Positions 54,475 to 63,769 of a stretch of DNA of 64,000 nt are shown here, in pieces; position 1 is the first letter of the stretch, and each line of letters begins with the position of its first letter. This DNA comes from Rosistilla carotiformis (GTDB lineage: Bacteria; Planctomycetota; Planctomycetia; Pirellulales; Pirellulaceae), in assembly GCF_007753095.1 (NCBI RefSeq), contig NZ_CP036348.1, positions 248,001 through 312,000 of the forward strand, given 5' to 3'. The translations under genes were made by a program, and so were the position numbers. The notes under the pieces are model-generated. The model made no database searches, had not been told where the DNA came from, and saw only the letters and a list, made by a program, of their open reading frames with translations.

Positions 54475-55881
54475 TTAAGTCGCAGCGCCTCGTCGGTGAA
54501 GTTCCGCTCGACGCGCTGGATCGTGGCTCCGTCGCAAAAGTTCGCGGTAGCATTTGTGGATCGCCCCGAGCGAGCGGAGGTCGGTCTGAGCTTTTCGGCA
54601 TTCGCGCTGGAGGGCGCAGCCGTGCCGCGCTAACAGACGTTGGTCTCGCGCGGACATCGGTTGTACCACGAGATCGCCAAGCATCGCCATCAGGCGTAAC
54701 GCCGCATTTCGATCCGCTGCGACGTAGGGCCTCAATTGGTCGAACACCAGCGACGCAAACGCGGCAAACGTAACGGGCGTCGCCACGAGACGAAGCGTTT
54801 GATCTTCGTCATAGCGATGCGATTCAGGCAGTTCGCGGGCTGCTAAGTTTTCCAACGCCGCCTGCAGCCAATCGATACAGCTGATCGCCGTGAAGGGATC
54901 ATTGACCCCGGGAGAGAGTGCACGCATCGCGACTTCGACCAATTGATTGACCTGAAACCGAAGGTCTTGCGTTGCCGTGCGTTGCACACCACAGATGAAC
55001 CTCGACGCCAAGGCTTTGGAGACGGAGTCATCGATTCGGTCTTGCGGCGATGCCAGCAGCAGCGAGCTGGACGGCGTGACGAAGTCTCCAGGGCTGCGTT
55101 GAATCTTCAAGACGAGGTCGTGCTGGACCGCCAGTTTCATCAGCCCGTCGCCGTCGATGTATTCCAGATAGCCGACGACTGTCGAGTCGACCCGGCACGC
55201 TGTTGAATAGAACCCGGCGGGCATTTCAGCGTCGGTAGCATCGTCGCCTTCGGTGTCCCCCGGTTCTCCAACGCGCGCGGGGAACTGGTCATCGATGTGT
55301 CGGTTCAACCCTTTGCCAACGTCTGAAATGATGTTCGAGACATGGATCGTCTCAGGGACATGGTGGATAAAGAAAATCAATACGCCAACGCTGGCGATCG
55401 CCATCAAGACACCAACAACCACCGCGATCTGAGGCACAAACGCACCAGCCAGATCGCCGGCCGGGTCGCTGCCCGGCGGTGCGCTCTCAGCGCTGCGAAC
55501 GGTTCGCAAGACCATCAAACAGTAGATGAAGGTCGATATAAAAACACCCAGCGTGAACTGGTTGGCTTTATCCGCCATGAAGTTGTTCAGCAGCCGCGGT
55601 CCGATCTGCGACGTTGTGTGCGAGATCGAGAGGATCGTCATCGAAAACGTCACACCCGCGACGGTGATCATCGACCCGGCAACTGTCGACAGTACCGCCC
55701 GTGCACCTTCGGGTTGGTTTGTCGACAGCCAGTCGATGTCATCGATCCAGTCCGATCCGAGCGATTCGTCCAACGCTGTTGTGGCAAACGAGAGCAGGAT
55801 CGAACCAACAACCAACAGCGAGGGGACGAACCAATAGCTGTCTCGAACGCGTGTCCAGAGCGTGATGATCGACGCATTCAT
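54475..55881 (-). CDS. DUF2254 family membrane protein
   Basis: The 468-residue product has N-terminal TM helices: SYWFVPSLLVVGSILLSFAT, AVLSTVAGSMITVAGVTFSM and FTLGVFISTFIYCLMVLRTV, then IAVVVGVLMAIASVGVLIFF. The FSMTILSISHTTSQIGPRLL motif is characteristic of DUF2254. The C-terminal half (about 210-465) is soluble with FVTPSSSLLLASP and SPGVNDPFTAISCIDWL. The family has no known function. It opens a run of minus-strand membrane protein genes. Confidence 0.87.
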   Translation of the reverse strand: MNASIITLWTRVRDSYWFVPSLLVVGSILLSFATTALDESLGSDWIDDIDWLSTNQPEGARAVLSTVAGSMITVAGVTFSMTILSISHTTSQIGPRLLNNFMADKANQFTLGVFISTFIYCLMVLRTVRSAESAPPGSDPAGDLAGAFVPQIAVVVGVLMAIASVGVLIFFIHHVPETIHVSNIISDVGKGLNRHIDDQFPARVGEPGDTEGDDATDAEMPAGFYSTACRVDSTVVGYLEYIDGDGLMKLAVQHDLVLKIQRSPGDFVTPSSSLLLASPQDRIDDSVSKALASRFICGVQRTATQDLRFQVNQLVEVAMRALSPGVNDPFTAISCIDWLQAALENLAARELPESHRYDEDQTLRLVATPVTFAAFASLVFDQLRPYVAADRNAALRLMAMLGDLVVQPMSARDQRLLARHGCALQRECRKAQTDLRSLGAIHKCYRELLRRSHDPARRAELHRRGAAT

Positions 55882-56200
55882 AGGGATGCTGGACTCTCAA
55901 AAGAGGTGGGGATGAAACCGAATTGGAGTCACGCGGCTGGCTGCGTTAAGCCAGGTGATGGCTTTCGCGACGCACGCTGGCGGTCACTGGCTGCCGCCGC
56001 GCCAACGCTCTCCAGGCATCGTGGCTGAACGTTTGAAAAGCCCACACGCCATGCCGAAACACGGGCGTGAGGGCTGAATCCGAGACTGCGGCTGATGGCA
56101 AATCCTGCAGCTGTCTATTTCATGTCTCGCGTGGTGACACGACTTTTGCCGGAGTCGCCGAGTCGCGGTTCAGGGCGGAAGCTTGCTGCTTCATTGGCCT
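55882..56200. other. Intergenic region
   Basis: No gene is supported in this 319-base stretch. A small stem CTGGCT/AGCCAG with a 6-base loop lies at 55937-55954. The short open frames here are antisense to, or overlap, the next gene and lack coding character. Confidence 0.4.
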
Positions 56201-56413
56201 TTATTCAGCTGACATGGGGACTTCGGCTTGGTCTACGTCCCCAGGACGAAGCGACTCGTCAAACGAAAGCACATAGGCCGCCATCGCCAATCCCATTAAC
56301 ACGATGGCGGTCCAGAACCGCCAATCGTGATGAATCTTCTTCGACTTCGCAGCGTTGTGATGCGATGTATGTTGATGGTCGCTATCGTGCTTGTGTTCTT
56401 TTGGTTTTGACAT
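56201..56413 (-). CDS. Small His-rich single-pass membrane protein
   Basis: The 70-residue product has a His/Lys-rich head (residues 1-30, including HKHDSDHQHTSHHN), one TM helix (FWTAIVLMGLAMAAYVLSF) and an acidic tail. It could bind metal or nucleic acid at the membrane, though composition alone cannot show this. It lies between the DUF2254 and MarC genes on the same strand. No family was recognised. Confidence 0.6.
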   Translation of the reverse strand: MSKPKEHKHDSDHQHTSHHNAAKSKKIHHDWRFWTAIVLMGLAMAAYVLSFDESLRPGDVDQAEVPMSAE

Positions 56414-56551
56414 CGGATGGACGGTTTCTATGGAAAAGAGTTGTTGACGGTTTTGCTGTCGCGATTGCTACGGCAACCGAGTTGCAGAGCGGGCTAATTG
56501 TATCACTCGAAATGGTTCCGAACGACTCCAGGATCATGCGGCACTCTTCGA

Positions 56552-57157
56552 TCAACCGGCGACGGCTCCGCTTCTTGCGAACGCATGAAAGCCGGTCAAC
56601 GCGAACTGCACGCCCATCGACAAAACGATCAGCCCCATGAAGCGTGTCATGGTGTCCCGCAGGAAGCCGCCGCCGTTTTGTGCGCCTGCGAACCGGGCAG
56701 CCAGCAGCATTACGAGCCAAGTGCACGCCGTCGCGAAGGCAATCGCCACCAGCGCGGTGATCGGCAACTTCAATTGAGTGTGAACCGCCGACAGCGTAAT
56801 GACTCCGGTGATTGTCCCGGGGCTCGCGGCAAACAGGATCATGGGCGTCATCGAATGCTCCGACTTCGAGGCTTCGGCACCCGCCTGGCGGTTGAGCATG
56901 GAGAACCCCATCCACGCCAGAACGCCGCCGCCCGCCACCATGAAGGCGTCCAAGGAAACGCCGAACACGTGCAGTAACTGTGTTCCAATCAACGCGGCGA
57001 TCGAGAGAATCACCAAAATCGCCAGCGCTGCCTTGGTGGCGTCGGTTGCCTTTTCGCCGAACGACCGGTCCGCCTCCACCGCAGTAAACATCGCTGCGCA
57101 GATCGCAGGGTTCATCAACGAGAGGATCGTTACGATGGCTTGGATTTGTTCATTCAT
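56552..57157 (-). CDS. MarC family integral membrane protein
   Basis: The 201-residue product has six TM helices: IVTILSLMNPAICAAMFTAV starts it, then ATKAALAILVILSIAALIGT, AFMVAGGGVLAWMGFSML, SMTPMILFAASPGTITGVIT, LPITALVAIAFATACTWLVM and TRFMGLIVLSMGVQFALTG. NPAICAAMF and the internal ASPGTITGVI motif match MarC (UPF0056). The family was once linked to multidrug resistance, but that role was not confirmed; the substrate is unknown. Confidence 0.9.
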   Translation of the reverse strand: MNEQIQAIVTILSLMNPAICAAMFTAVEADRSFGEKATDATKAALAILVILSIAALIGTQLLHVFGVSLDAFMVAGGGVLAWMGFSMLNRQAGAEASKSEHSMTPMILFAASPGTITGVITLSAVHTQLKLPITALVAIAFATACTWLVMLLAARFAGAQNGGGFLRDTMTRFMGLIVLSMGVQFALTGFHAFARSGAVAG

Positions 57158-57288
57158 CTTTGCATCACTTTCCTGTTAAGCGTCTGGCGTGTACGCATTA
57201 GGACCCTCGTGTGCGCCGCGTCCGAATCCCTGCGACATGGGTTGGGTCGGCTCCTGAGCCGCAGCTAGTGAGCGCCGTTTTTCGCATT

Positions 57289-58602
57289 CTAATCGGGGGT
57301 CTCTCTTAGGCGTATTTCGCGTCCAGTGAAGCGGCGGTAAACGATCTCAATAGTCAGCGAAACTACAATCATGCCGACCAAAATCCACAAATGGTTTCGG
57401 GTCGCCGGATTCTCGTCGACCTCCACGCACAGCACGATCATGGCGCCCAGCGTACTGAGCGCTGCTAGCCCGGACAACCATGCGCGACTGTTGGTCTGAC
57501 GGGCTAAACGGACGTTGGCAACGTTGACAGCCAAGAACAGTAACAGAAATCCTGCGCTCCCCATTGTCGCGATCGCATCCAGAGGAACAAAGTTCGCGAC
57601 GACCAATGCCAGAGCCGCAGTGATCAGCGTCCCTTCCAGATGCTGGCCGCGAAACGATCGCTTCAGTTCCGAAGGCAGTTCACCTGTCTTGGCGATGATG
57701 TAAGCCAAGCGTCCGGTGCTGTAGAACGTTGCGTTGATTGCCGAACTTGTCGCCAGCAGCGCGGCGATCGCAATGGCGATGTATCCCGTTCTTCCCAAGA
57801 CGTCTTGTGCAGCGACCGAAAGTGCGGTGTCGCTGTCGCTGGCCACTTCCGCGAAACTCAGGTGACCGACAACCACCGTGACGATCAGCATGTAGATCGC
57901 AATCACGATCAGCACACCGCCGACATAGGAAATCGGGAGCGAGCGTTTGGGATTGGCCACATCTTTGGAGGCGTTGGCAATCAGTTCAAAGCCTTCGTAG
58001 TTTAAGAAGATCAACATCGCTCCGGCGACTAAACCCATCGGCGACACGTAATACTCTGTCCCCAACCGACTCCATTCCATTGGGGTCGCAAGTCCAGCCA
58101 CGATGAAGGCGGCCAGAAGCAAAATCTTAAGGATGTTGAAAACGTTTTCCGCGCGGACGACCAGACTTCCTCCGAAAGCGTTCACGCCCACCAACCCAAT
58201 GATCACGCCACTGATCAGCGAGTGAGTCCAGATGGGTCTGTCTGGCTCGGGGAAAAAACAGGCTCCGTAGCTGCCGAAGGCATAGGCATAGACGGCGACA
58301 AGCACGACGTAGCTGAGCAGCAGCAGGATGTTCGCCGCACCGGTAAAGATGCCGTTGCCGAAAGCCCGATTGAGGAAGTCGACAGTGCCTCCGACGCCAG
58401 GATACCTGAGCGTCAGTTTCAGGTAGGAATAGCTTGTCAACAACGCCACGATCCCCGCGATCAAGAACGCGATCGGCGCGCCACCTTGGGTTGCGGTGAT
58501 CGTGAGTCCGGTGACCGCAAAAATCCCGCCTCCCACCATGCCGCCGATACCGATGGAGAGTGTAGAGAACGTACCGAGTTTGGGCTCACTGGTGGACGAC
58601 AC
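57289..58602 (-). CDS. APC superfamily amino acid/polyamine permease
   Basis: A GTG start at 58602 gives 437 residues and about 12 TM helices. GTFSTLSIGIGGMVGGGIFA is the TM1 substrate-binding signature of APC transporters, and LGTEYYVSPMGLVAGAMLIF and LIFLNYEGFELIANASKDVA cover TM6 with the typical loop. YTRPTGRLAYIIAKTGELPS-like text occurs at the TM8 region (STGRLAYIIAKTGELP). It likely exchanges or imports an amino acid; the substrate is unknown. Confidence 0.88.
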   Translation of the reverse strand: MSSTSEPKLGTFSTLSIGIGGMVGGGIFAVTGLTITATQGGAPIAFLIAGIVALLTSYSYLKLTLRYPGVGGTVDFLNRAFGNGIFTGAANILLLLSYVVLVAVYAYAFGSYGACFFPEPDRPIWTHSLISGVIIGLVGVNAFGGSLVVRAENVFNILKILLLAAFIVAGLATPMEWSRLGTEYYVSPMGLVAGAMLIFLNYEGFELIANASKDVANPKRSLPISYVGGVLIVIAIYMLIVTVVVGHLSFAEVASDSDTALSVAAQDVLGRTGYIAIAIAALLATSSAINATFYSTGRLAYIIAKTGELPSELKRSFRGQHLEGTLITAALALVVANFVPLDAIATMGSAGFLLLFLAVNVANVRLARQTNSRAWLSGLAALSTLGAMIVLCVEVDENPATRNHLWILVGMIVVSLTIEIVYRRFTGREIRLRETPD

Positions 58603-58750
58603 GAAGGAAATATCCTGCTCTGAAATGGAATCGAGAAACGAATCTCGAGAATTTTATCAGCGGCTTCAGGAACCGGGCACCCTGCGTTGGTGAACATCCC
58701 AGTTCGACCCAATCACTCGCGAGGTCATCGGTCGCGGTGAGGCTGTGGAT

Positions 58751-60610
58751 TTACTGCCGCTTGCGGTCAGGCTCGTAGATTCCGGGAATGGGTGAATCGA
58801 GCAGCACCACTCGGATCAGATAGATGGCGACCGGGACGCCTAGAACCAGCCCCCACATTCCGAAGAAGTGTTCCGCGATCAACAGGATGGCGATCACTAG
58901 CACCGGATGCAAATGTCCGATCTTGCCGATGATCCGTGGCGACAAGATCATCCCCTCGATCAAATGGATCAATGCAATCGCCGCGATCACCTGAGCCGCC
59001 ATCAACAGCGATCCGCCTGGTTGCAGGATGGCCACTCCACACAGTGGAATGCCCGACAGAATCACTCCAACCACGGGAATGAAACTAAGCAAGAACACGA
59101 CCAACCCCAGGATGAACTTGTACTCTACACCGATTATCCACAGCGCAATCAGCGTCAGAAAGGCATTGACTACGGCAATGGTGACTTGGCCCTGGAAGGT
59201 CTTGCCGATCAGCTTACCCAGCGCGGTGACCCCCGGCGCAATTTCATCGAAGACCGATCGTAGTCGGGTGTTGCGAATATTAGCGACGCCGGTCTTCACT
59301 CCCTCCCATTCCAGTAACATGAAAACTGCCAACAGCAGTGCGGTACCAATCTGGACCGGGATTCTTAACACGTGGCCGAGCGCTTGGTCCATTCGCTTGA
59401 CGCCTGCTTCGAGAATTCTGGGGCCATCTTCGGTTGCATGTTCACGCACCCAGTCAGCCATCGGACTGGTGGCCCACCACTGCTGCCCCAAATCCAGTTT
59501 TGTTGCCGATTCAAAATCGAACCGTTGGTGCTCAGGCGATTCTTTTGCTGTCTGTTGATGCTGATCCACCACTTGCAAAAAGGCCTGCTTCCCTTTGGGG
59601 TAGGCTGTGGCCAAGGCGTCAAAATAGGTGTAGTCGATCGGTATGTTATTGGAAGGGTCCGCAAACTGAGTCTCATAAAACTGTTGGAACTCGGTTTGAT
59701 ATGCATCCGATTCGCGGAATACTGTCCATCTCTGGATCGAAATCGCTTGCGCCCACTCGCTCCTGAGTTGGGCCAATAGCACAGGGTCGGCGTTGACATC
59801 GGCCCATATTCGCTGCCGGATACGTTCATCGCGGCGAGATTCAAAATCGGTCGGCTGGGTTAGGCTTGATGTTGCATCCGGTTTGTCGTCTGTCGCCTGA
59901 CTTGCCTCTTCTGACGTTTGGCTTGCTTGCCAGCGAGAAACGTAGTAGTCGCGTTTTGAATGGAAGATGTCGGGTGCTTTGAACTCCATGAACCACTTCT
60001 GAAACGACACACCCACACCGCTCTCTTGCGACTGTAGGTCAAGCACTTGAGCTTGTTCGTATTCGGCTTCAAATTCGGCTTTGAGTCTTGAGTGGAGTTT
60101 GGGGAACTCCTGGTACAACCCCTCGCCGCTGCGGCCAGCTGCGAGAAACTGGGCCATCCCTTTTTGGTAGCGTGGGTCCGCGGGAGCGCCAAACTGATGC
60201 TTGAATTTCCACGTCCCAACGGTATGGGCCAACAGCGTGTTTTGCACTTCGGCGGCCGTGGTGTCTTTCATCTGCACCACCAGGCTCTTGCCTTCGTGAA
60301 TCAGCGGAGGCAAAAAGAACCAGCCGAGTCCACAGAGTGACAAGCACAGACACAGGAAGATGGACAACGTGAGTAGTAAATCAAGTCTGCGGCTAGGGAG
60401 GCGCTGCGGTGCAAAGCGACGGGCGATCATCGCCACCAAGCTGCGGATTATGAAACAAAACAAAAACGTCAGAAATCCGATGAAAAAGAATTCTCGCAAT
60501 GCGTAGATCAACGCGAGGAATACACCCCAAATCAGCGGCTTGTGCCACCAGTTCTGTTGAAGAATTGACGGAGGTGACGGAGCGGTAAGATTCGATGAAT
60601 CGCTGGACAT
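58751..60610 (-). CDS. AI-2E family transporter with large soluble insertion
   Basis: The 619-residue product is far longer than the usual 350. Residues about 25-115 hold the first three TM helices (WGVFLALIYALREFFFIGFL, LLLTLSIFLCLCLSLCGLGW). Residues about 120-405 are a soluble, Gln/Asp-rich helical insertion with no recognised fold. The C-terminal half holds the conserved helices: RIPVQIGTALLLAVFMLLEW, FILGLVVFLLSFIPVVGVIL and the terminal GMWGLVLGVPVAIYLIRVVL. The family exports diverse molecules or acts as a Na+/H+ antiporter; AI-2 is not the general substrate. The insertion sits where the periplasmic loop would be. Confidence 0.87.
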   Translation of the reverse strand: MSSDSSNLTAPSPPSILQQNWWHKPLIWGVFLALIYALREFFFIGFLTFLFCFIIRSLVAMIARRFAPQRLPSRRLDLLLTLSIFLCLCLSLCGLGWFFLPPLIHEGKSLVVQMKDTTAAEVQNTLLAHTVGTWKFKHQFGAPADPRYQKGMAQFLAAGRSGEGLYQEFPKLHSRLKAEFEAEYEQAQVLDLQSQESGVGVSFQKWFMEFKAPDIFHSKRDYYVSRWQASQTSEEASQATDDKPDATSSLTQPTDFESRRDERIRQRIWADVNADPVLLAQLRSEWAQAISIQRWTVFRESDAYQTEFQQFYETQFADPSNNIPIDYTYFDALATAYPKGKQAFLQVVDQHQQTAKESPEHQRFDFESATKLDLGQQWWATSPMADWVREHATEDGPRILEAGVKRMDQALGHVLRIPVQIGTALLLAVFMLLEWEGVKTGVANIRNTRLRSVFDEIAPGVTALGKLIGKTFQGQVTIAVVNAFLTLIALWIIGVEYKFILGLVVFLLSFIPVVGVILSGIPLCGVAILQPGGSLLMAAQVIAAIALIHLIEGMILSPRIIGKIGHLHPVLVIAILLIAEHFFGMWGLVLGVPVAIYLIRVVLLDSPIPGIYEPDRKRQ

Positions 60611-60661
60611 GTAAAACTTGCTTAGGAAGGTACCGCTGTGTCAGGGCAACCGATTGGGGAA

Positions 60662-61285
60662 CTATTTGGTGGCTTTCACGGCGGAACCGTCGCGTTTGGA
60701 TTTGAAATAGAAAAAGGCGACTGCCAAGCAAGCCACTAAAATCATGATGAGCCACGCGGACAATTGTTCCAGCATCGCCATCGCCAATACCATGAGCGTC
60801 AAGGAGATACCAACGACCAGCAGCAGCCAGTCGATGTGAACCCCCGCCAAGCAACAGGTCAACGCCAGTAGCATCACCGCAAAGTAGGAAGCGGAATCGC
60901 GGTTGATGATCTCGCGACGCTCCAACATCAGCAGGACGGCGAGGAAACCAAGCAAGATCCCCCAGTGAGACAATTCTCTGACGATCGTCTTGTGGATAGA
61001 TTGTCCCGCCTGCCTGGCGCTGCGGACGCTTTTCCAAAGCCCAAGTGCCGCGTAGACGATCACCACAAACAACCAGTACTCCCACGCGCCCGAGTCGGTC
61101 GCCTGAGTGAATCCGATCCCAGCGATCGCAAGGACCAACATCGAGCAGAGGATGGCGAGCCGAGTTTTCCAGGCACCTCCAGATTTCGGTTGCGCTTTCG
61201 AGTCGACTTTGTCGGCAGACGCGACCGCTTCAAGAGATGTGTTCATGGGTTTACCGTTGTTCGTTTGGAAAGTTTGTTGATCCAT
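60662..61285 (-). CDS. Small membrane protein of unknown family
   Basis: The 207-residue product has an N-terminal soluble stretch of about 40 residues and five or six TM helices (LAILCSMLVLAIAGIGFTQA, YWLFVVIVYAALGLWKSVRS, WGILLGFLAVLLMLERREII, YFAVMLLALTCCLAGVHIDW, LLLVVGISLTLMVLAMAMLE, WLIMILVACLAVAFFYFKSK). No conserved motif was recognised. It lies 51 bases upstream of the AI-2E gene on the same strand, so the two probably form one unit. Confidence 0.75.
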   Translation of the reverse strand: MDQQTFQTNNGKPMNTSLEAVASADKVDSKAQPKSGGAWKTRLAILCSMLVLAIAGIGFTQATDSGAWEYWLFVVIVYAALGLWKSVRSARQAGQSIHKTIVRELSHWGILLGFLAVLLMLERREIINRDSASYFAVMLLALTCCLAGVHIDWLLLVVGISLTLMVLAMAMLEQLSAWLIMILVACLAVAFFYFKSKRDGSAVKATK

Positions 61286-61476
61286 ATTTTATCCACTTAT
61301 GCCACCGCCTAGACGGGCATGGCAGTATCCTCCCCGACACTTGAGCTGTACATCCGACAGCAGAGCCGTTTGATGTTGTATGCCGGCTTTTCCCGCCGGA
61401 GGGAGCGGTGGCAATCGTCGCGGTGGCTGGCAGACGCGGTCGCTCATTGTTCTCCGTCGATGCGGGAACTGCTGCG

Positions 61477-62502
61477 TTACTGGGCCGAGGTTGTGATCTC
61501 AGATAGTGTTTCGAGGGTGCGTCGCGCTTGCCCCGAATCGATCGCATCCGCGGCTCGTTGAGCCGCTGTGATCAGGTTGTCATCCGCATCGCACAGCCAG
61601 ATCGATGCGGCGGCATTGGCAATCACAATATCGCGTGCCGGTCCAGGTTGGCCATCGAGTACCGCGCGAATGATCGCGGCGCTCTGGTCGGGACCGTCGG
61701 CCAGCATCGTTTCCGGGCCCGATGGATCGAGCCCAAAGCTGGCGGGAGACCATTCGGTTTCGCGACAGCCTTCGCCCGTCACTTCGATCACCGAGGTGAG
61801 GCCGTTTAAGGTCACTTCGTCGAGTCCGTCGTGTCCACGAACAACAACCGCGTGTTCGGTTCCCAGTTGATGCAGTGCTTCGGCCAGTTTCCGCTGTGTC
61901 GATGCTTGGCCGGTGCCCAGCACTTGGTGCGTTGCCGCGGCAGGATTGCAGAGCGGGCCAAGCAAATTGAACAGCGTCGGCACTTCCAATTGACGCCGGA
62001 TCGAACCCACGTGCCGCATCGCCGGATGCAACCGAGGGGCGAAGCAAAAACAGATCCCTGCCTGTTCCAGGCATCGCTCCACCACATCGCGATCGGTGTC
62101 AATTTTGACTCCCAACGCGGAAAGCACATCGGCCGAACCGCTGTTGCTGGTGATCGCTCGGTTGCCATGCTTGGCGACGCGAATGCCTGTTGCCGCTGTT
62201 ACGATTGCCGCGGCGGTGCTGATGTTAAACGTTCCCGATCCGTCGCCACCGGTGCCACAGGTGTCCAACAGGACGCCGCCTTGGGACTTGATGGGAGTCA
62301 TGTGTTGACGCATTGCGCGCGCCGCGCCAACCAGTTCACTGACCGATTCTCCTTTGGCACGCAGCGCCAATAACAGTTCGCCAATCCGTTGATCATTGGC
62401 CTGCCCTAACAACATCGTGCCGAGCAATGCCTGCACATCGTCCGCGGACAAATCGTTGCCAGCCTGCGCGGTGGCGATTGCTTCGTCAATCTGGATGCTC
62501 AT
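61477..62502 (-). CDS. trpD: Anthranilate phosphoribosyltransferase
   Basis: The frame is open to 62610, but ATG 62502 fits family length (341 residues). It has LLGTMLLGQANDQRIGELLL in the helical N-terminus and the PRPP-binding DTCGTGGDGSGTFNISTAAA, then AKHGNRAITSNSGSADVLSA and FLL-type GPLCNPAAATHQVLGT. It transfers a phosphoribosyl group to anthranilate in tryptophan synthesis. No other trp gene is adjacent. It is divergent from the nucleoside hydrolase gene, with about 210 bases between. Confidence 0.95.
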   Translation of the reverse strand: MSIQIDEAIATAQAGNDLSADDVQALLGTMLLGQANDQRIGELLLALRAKGESVSELVGAARAMRQHMTPIKSQGGVLLDTCGTGGDGSGTFNISTAAAIVTAATGIRVAKHGNRAITSNSGSADVLSALGVKIDTDRDVVERCLEQAGICFCFAPRLHPAMRHVGSIRRQLEVPTLFNLLGPLCNPAAATHQVLGTGQASTQRKLAEALHQLGTEHAVVVRGHDGLDEVTLNGLTSVIEVTGEGCRETEWSPASFGLDPSGPETMLADGPDQSAAIIRAVLDGQPGPARDIVIANAAASIWLCDADDNLITAAQRAADAIDSGQARRTLETLSEITTSAQ

Positions 62503-62714
62503 ATTCAATACAACATTGTCGGCACAGAGAAGGCATTGGAGGGGCGTTGGCATCGCAGGGCATGCCCGTTGGAGGCCAATATACCGATAGACGCAATCGA
62601 TGGGGACCACAACACCGGCAATCTAGGGCAGCCTGGGTGCGAATGTCCATTTCCCGACGGCAGCGGACAAAATCCCCGTTTCGCCACCGCGTTGACAACC
62701 GTACAATCGCACCT

Positions 62715-63656
62715 ATGGCAAGAAAAGTGATAATTGACTGTGATCCCGGAATCGACGACGCGATCGCACTCACAATGGCGTTGTTTGACCCGCGGCTGGA
62801 AGTCTTGGCGGTTACGGCGACGGCTGGAACCGTTGATGCGGACCAGGCAACAACCAATGTCCAGGGGCTGATCCAACAGCTCGATCCGCCGAAATATCCC
62901 CGGATCGGGATTGCTTCGCCATGCGAAGGGGCTTCGGTGATCAACGACATCGTGCTGCATGGTGCTGATGGTTTGGCGGGCTGCAACTACCAGCCCAGTG
63001 ATCGCCAGCATCGGCATCTGAGCGAAAAAATTATTTCCGAACTGCTGCGTCAGCATCCCAATCAAGTCTCGCTGATCTGCCTGGGGCCGCTAACCAATGT
63101 CGCCCGTGCGTTCCAACGTGAACCGGGACTCGAATCGCTGGTCGATCGGTTGGTGATCAGTGGTGGCGCGGTCGCTTGTCCAGGCAACATTTCCCCCGTT
63201 GCCGAAATGAACATGTACTTCGATCCGGTGGCGGCTCGCAGCGTGATCGAATCGGCGACGACCAAGAGTCTCTTGCCGTTGGACGTTACCGATCAGGTTG
63301 AATTCTCGATCGAACTGATCGAAAACCTGCCGTCGAAACAGACGCGCGCGGGGCAGTTGTTGCACCAATTGCTGCTGTGCGCATTCCGAAGCTACGTCCA
63401 AAACTTGGGCCGCGAAACGATTCCGTTGTACGATCCGGTGGCACTGCTAGGGTTTTTGGAGCCGGAGCTGTTCACGTGGGAAGATATGGCCGTTGACGTC
63501 GAAACTCGCGGCGAATTGACCCGCGGTCAAACGGTTAGCGATCGGCGACAGCATCGCGAGTGGTCGTTTAACGCCGAAGTCGCGCGAACGATCGACGCAA
63601 CCGCCGCAGTCAATCAGGTCGTCCGCGGCCTGCGCTTCGCGGGGCAATGCACGTAA
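62715..63656 (+). CDS. Nucleoside hydrolase (inosine-uridine preferring family)
   Basis: ATG 62715 gives 313 residues; the frame is open upstream, but the family begins here. The calcium-binding DCDPGIDDAIAL motif is at residues 8-19 and a second metal site lies near DVTDQVEFS. LHGADGLAGCNYQP and ISGGAVACPGNISPVAEMNM fit the substrate pocket of this family. It hydrolyses the N-glycosidic bond of ribonucleosides for salvage; specificity cannot be told. Confidence 0.93.
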   Translation: MARKVIIDCDPGIDDAIALTMALFDPRLEVLAVTATAGTVDADQATTNVQGLIQQLDPPKYPRIGIASPCEGASVINDIVLHGADGLAGCNYQPSDRQHRHLSEKIISELLRQHPNQVSLICLGPLTNVARAFQREPGLESLVDRLVISGGAVACPGNISPVAEMNMYFDPVAARSVIESATTKSLLPLDVTDQVEFSIELIENLPSKQTRAGQLLHQLLLCAFRSYVQNLGRETIPLYDPVALLGFLEPELFTWEDMAVDVETRGELTRGQTVSDRRQHREWSFNAEVARTIDATAAVNQVVRGLRFAGQCT

Positions 63657-63658
63657 TC

Positions 63659-63753
63659 GCTGGAGTCGAGGCTTCAGCCGACCTCCTCCCCGACTCGCCG
63701 TACATCGGCTAAAGCCTATGACTCCAGCGCTGGAGTAAAGGCTTCAGCCGACC
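63659..63753. repeat. Short dispersed repeats (mixed orientation)
   Basis: GCTGGAGTCGAGGCTTCAGC at 63659 and a near copy at 63729 flank an inverted copy at 63703-63728. These match the 27-bp repeat at 25893-25960. They fill the gap after the nucleoside hydrolase gene. Confidence 0.8.
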
Positions 63754-63769
63754 TCCTCTCCGCAGCGGT

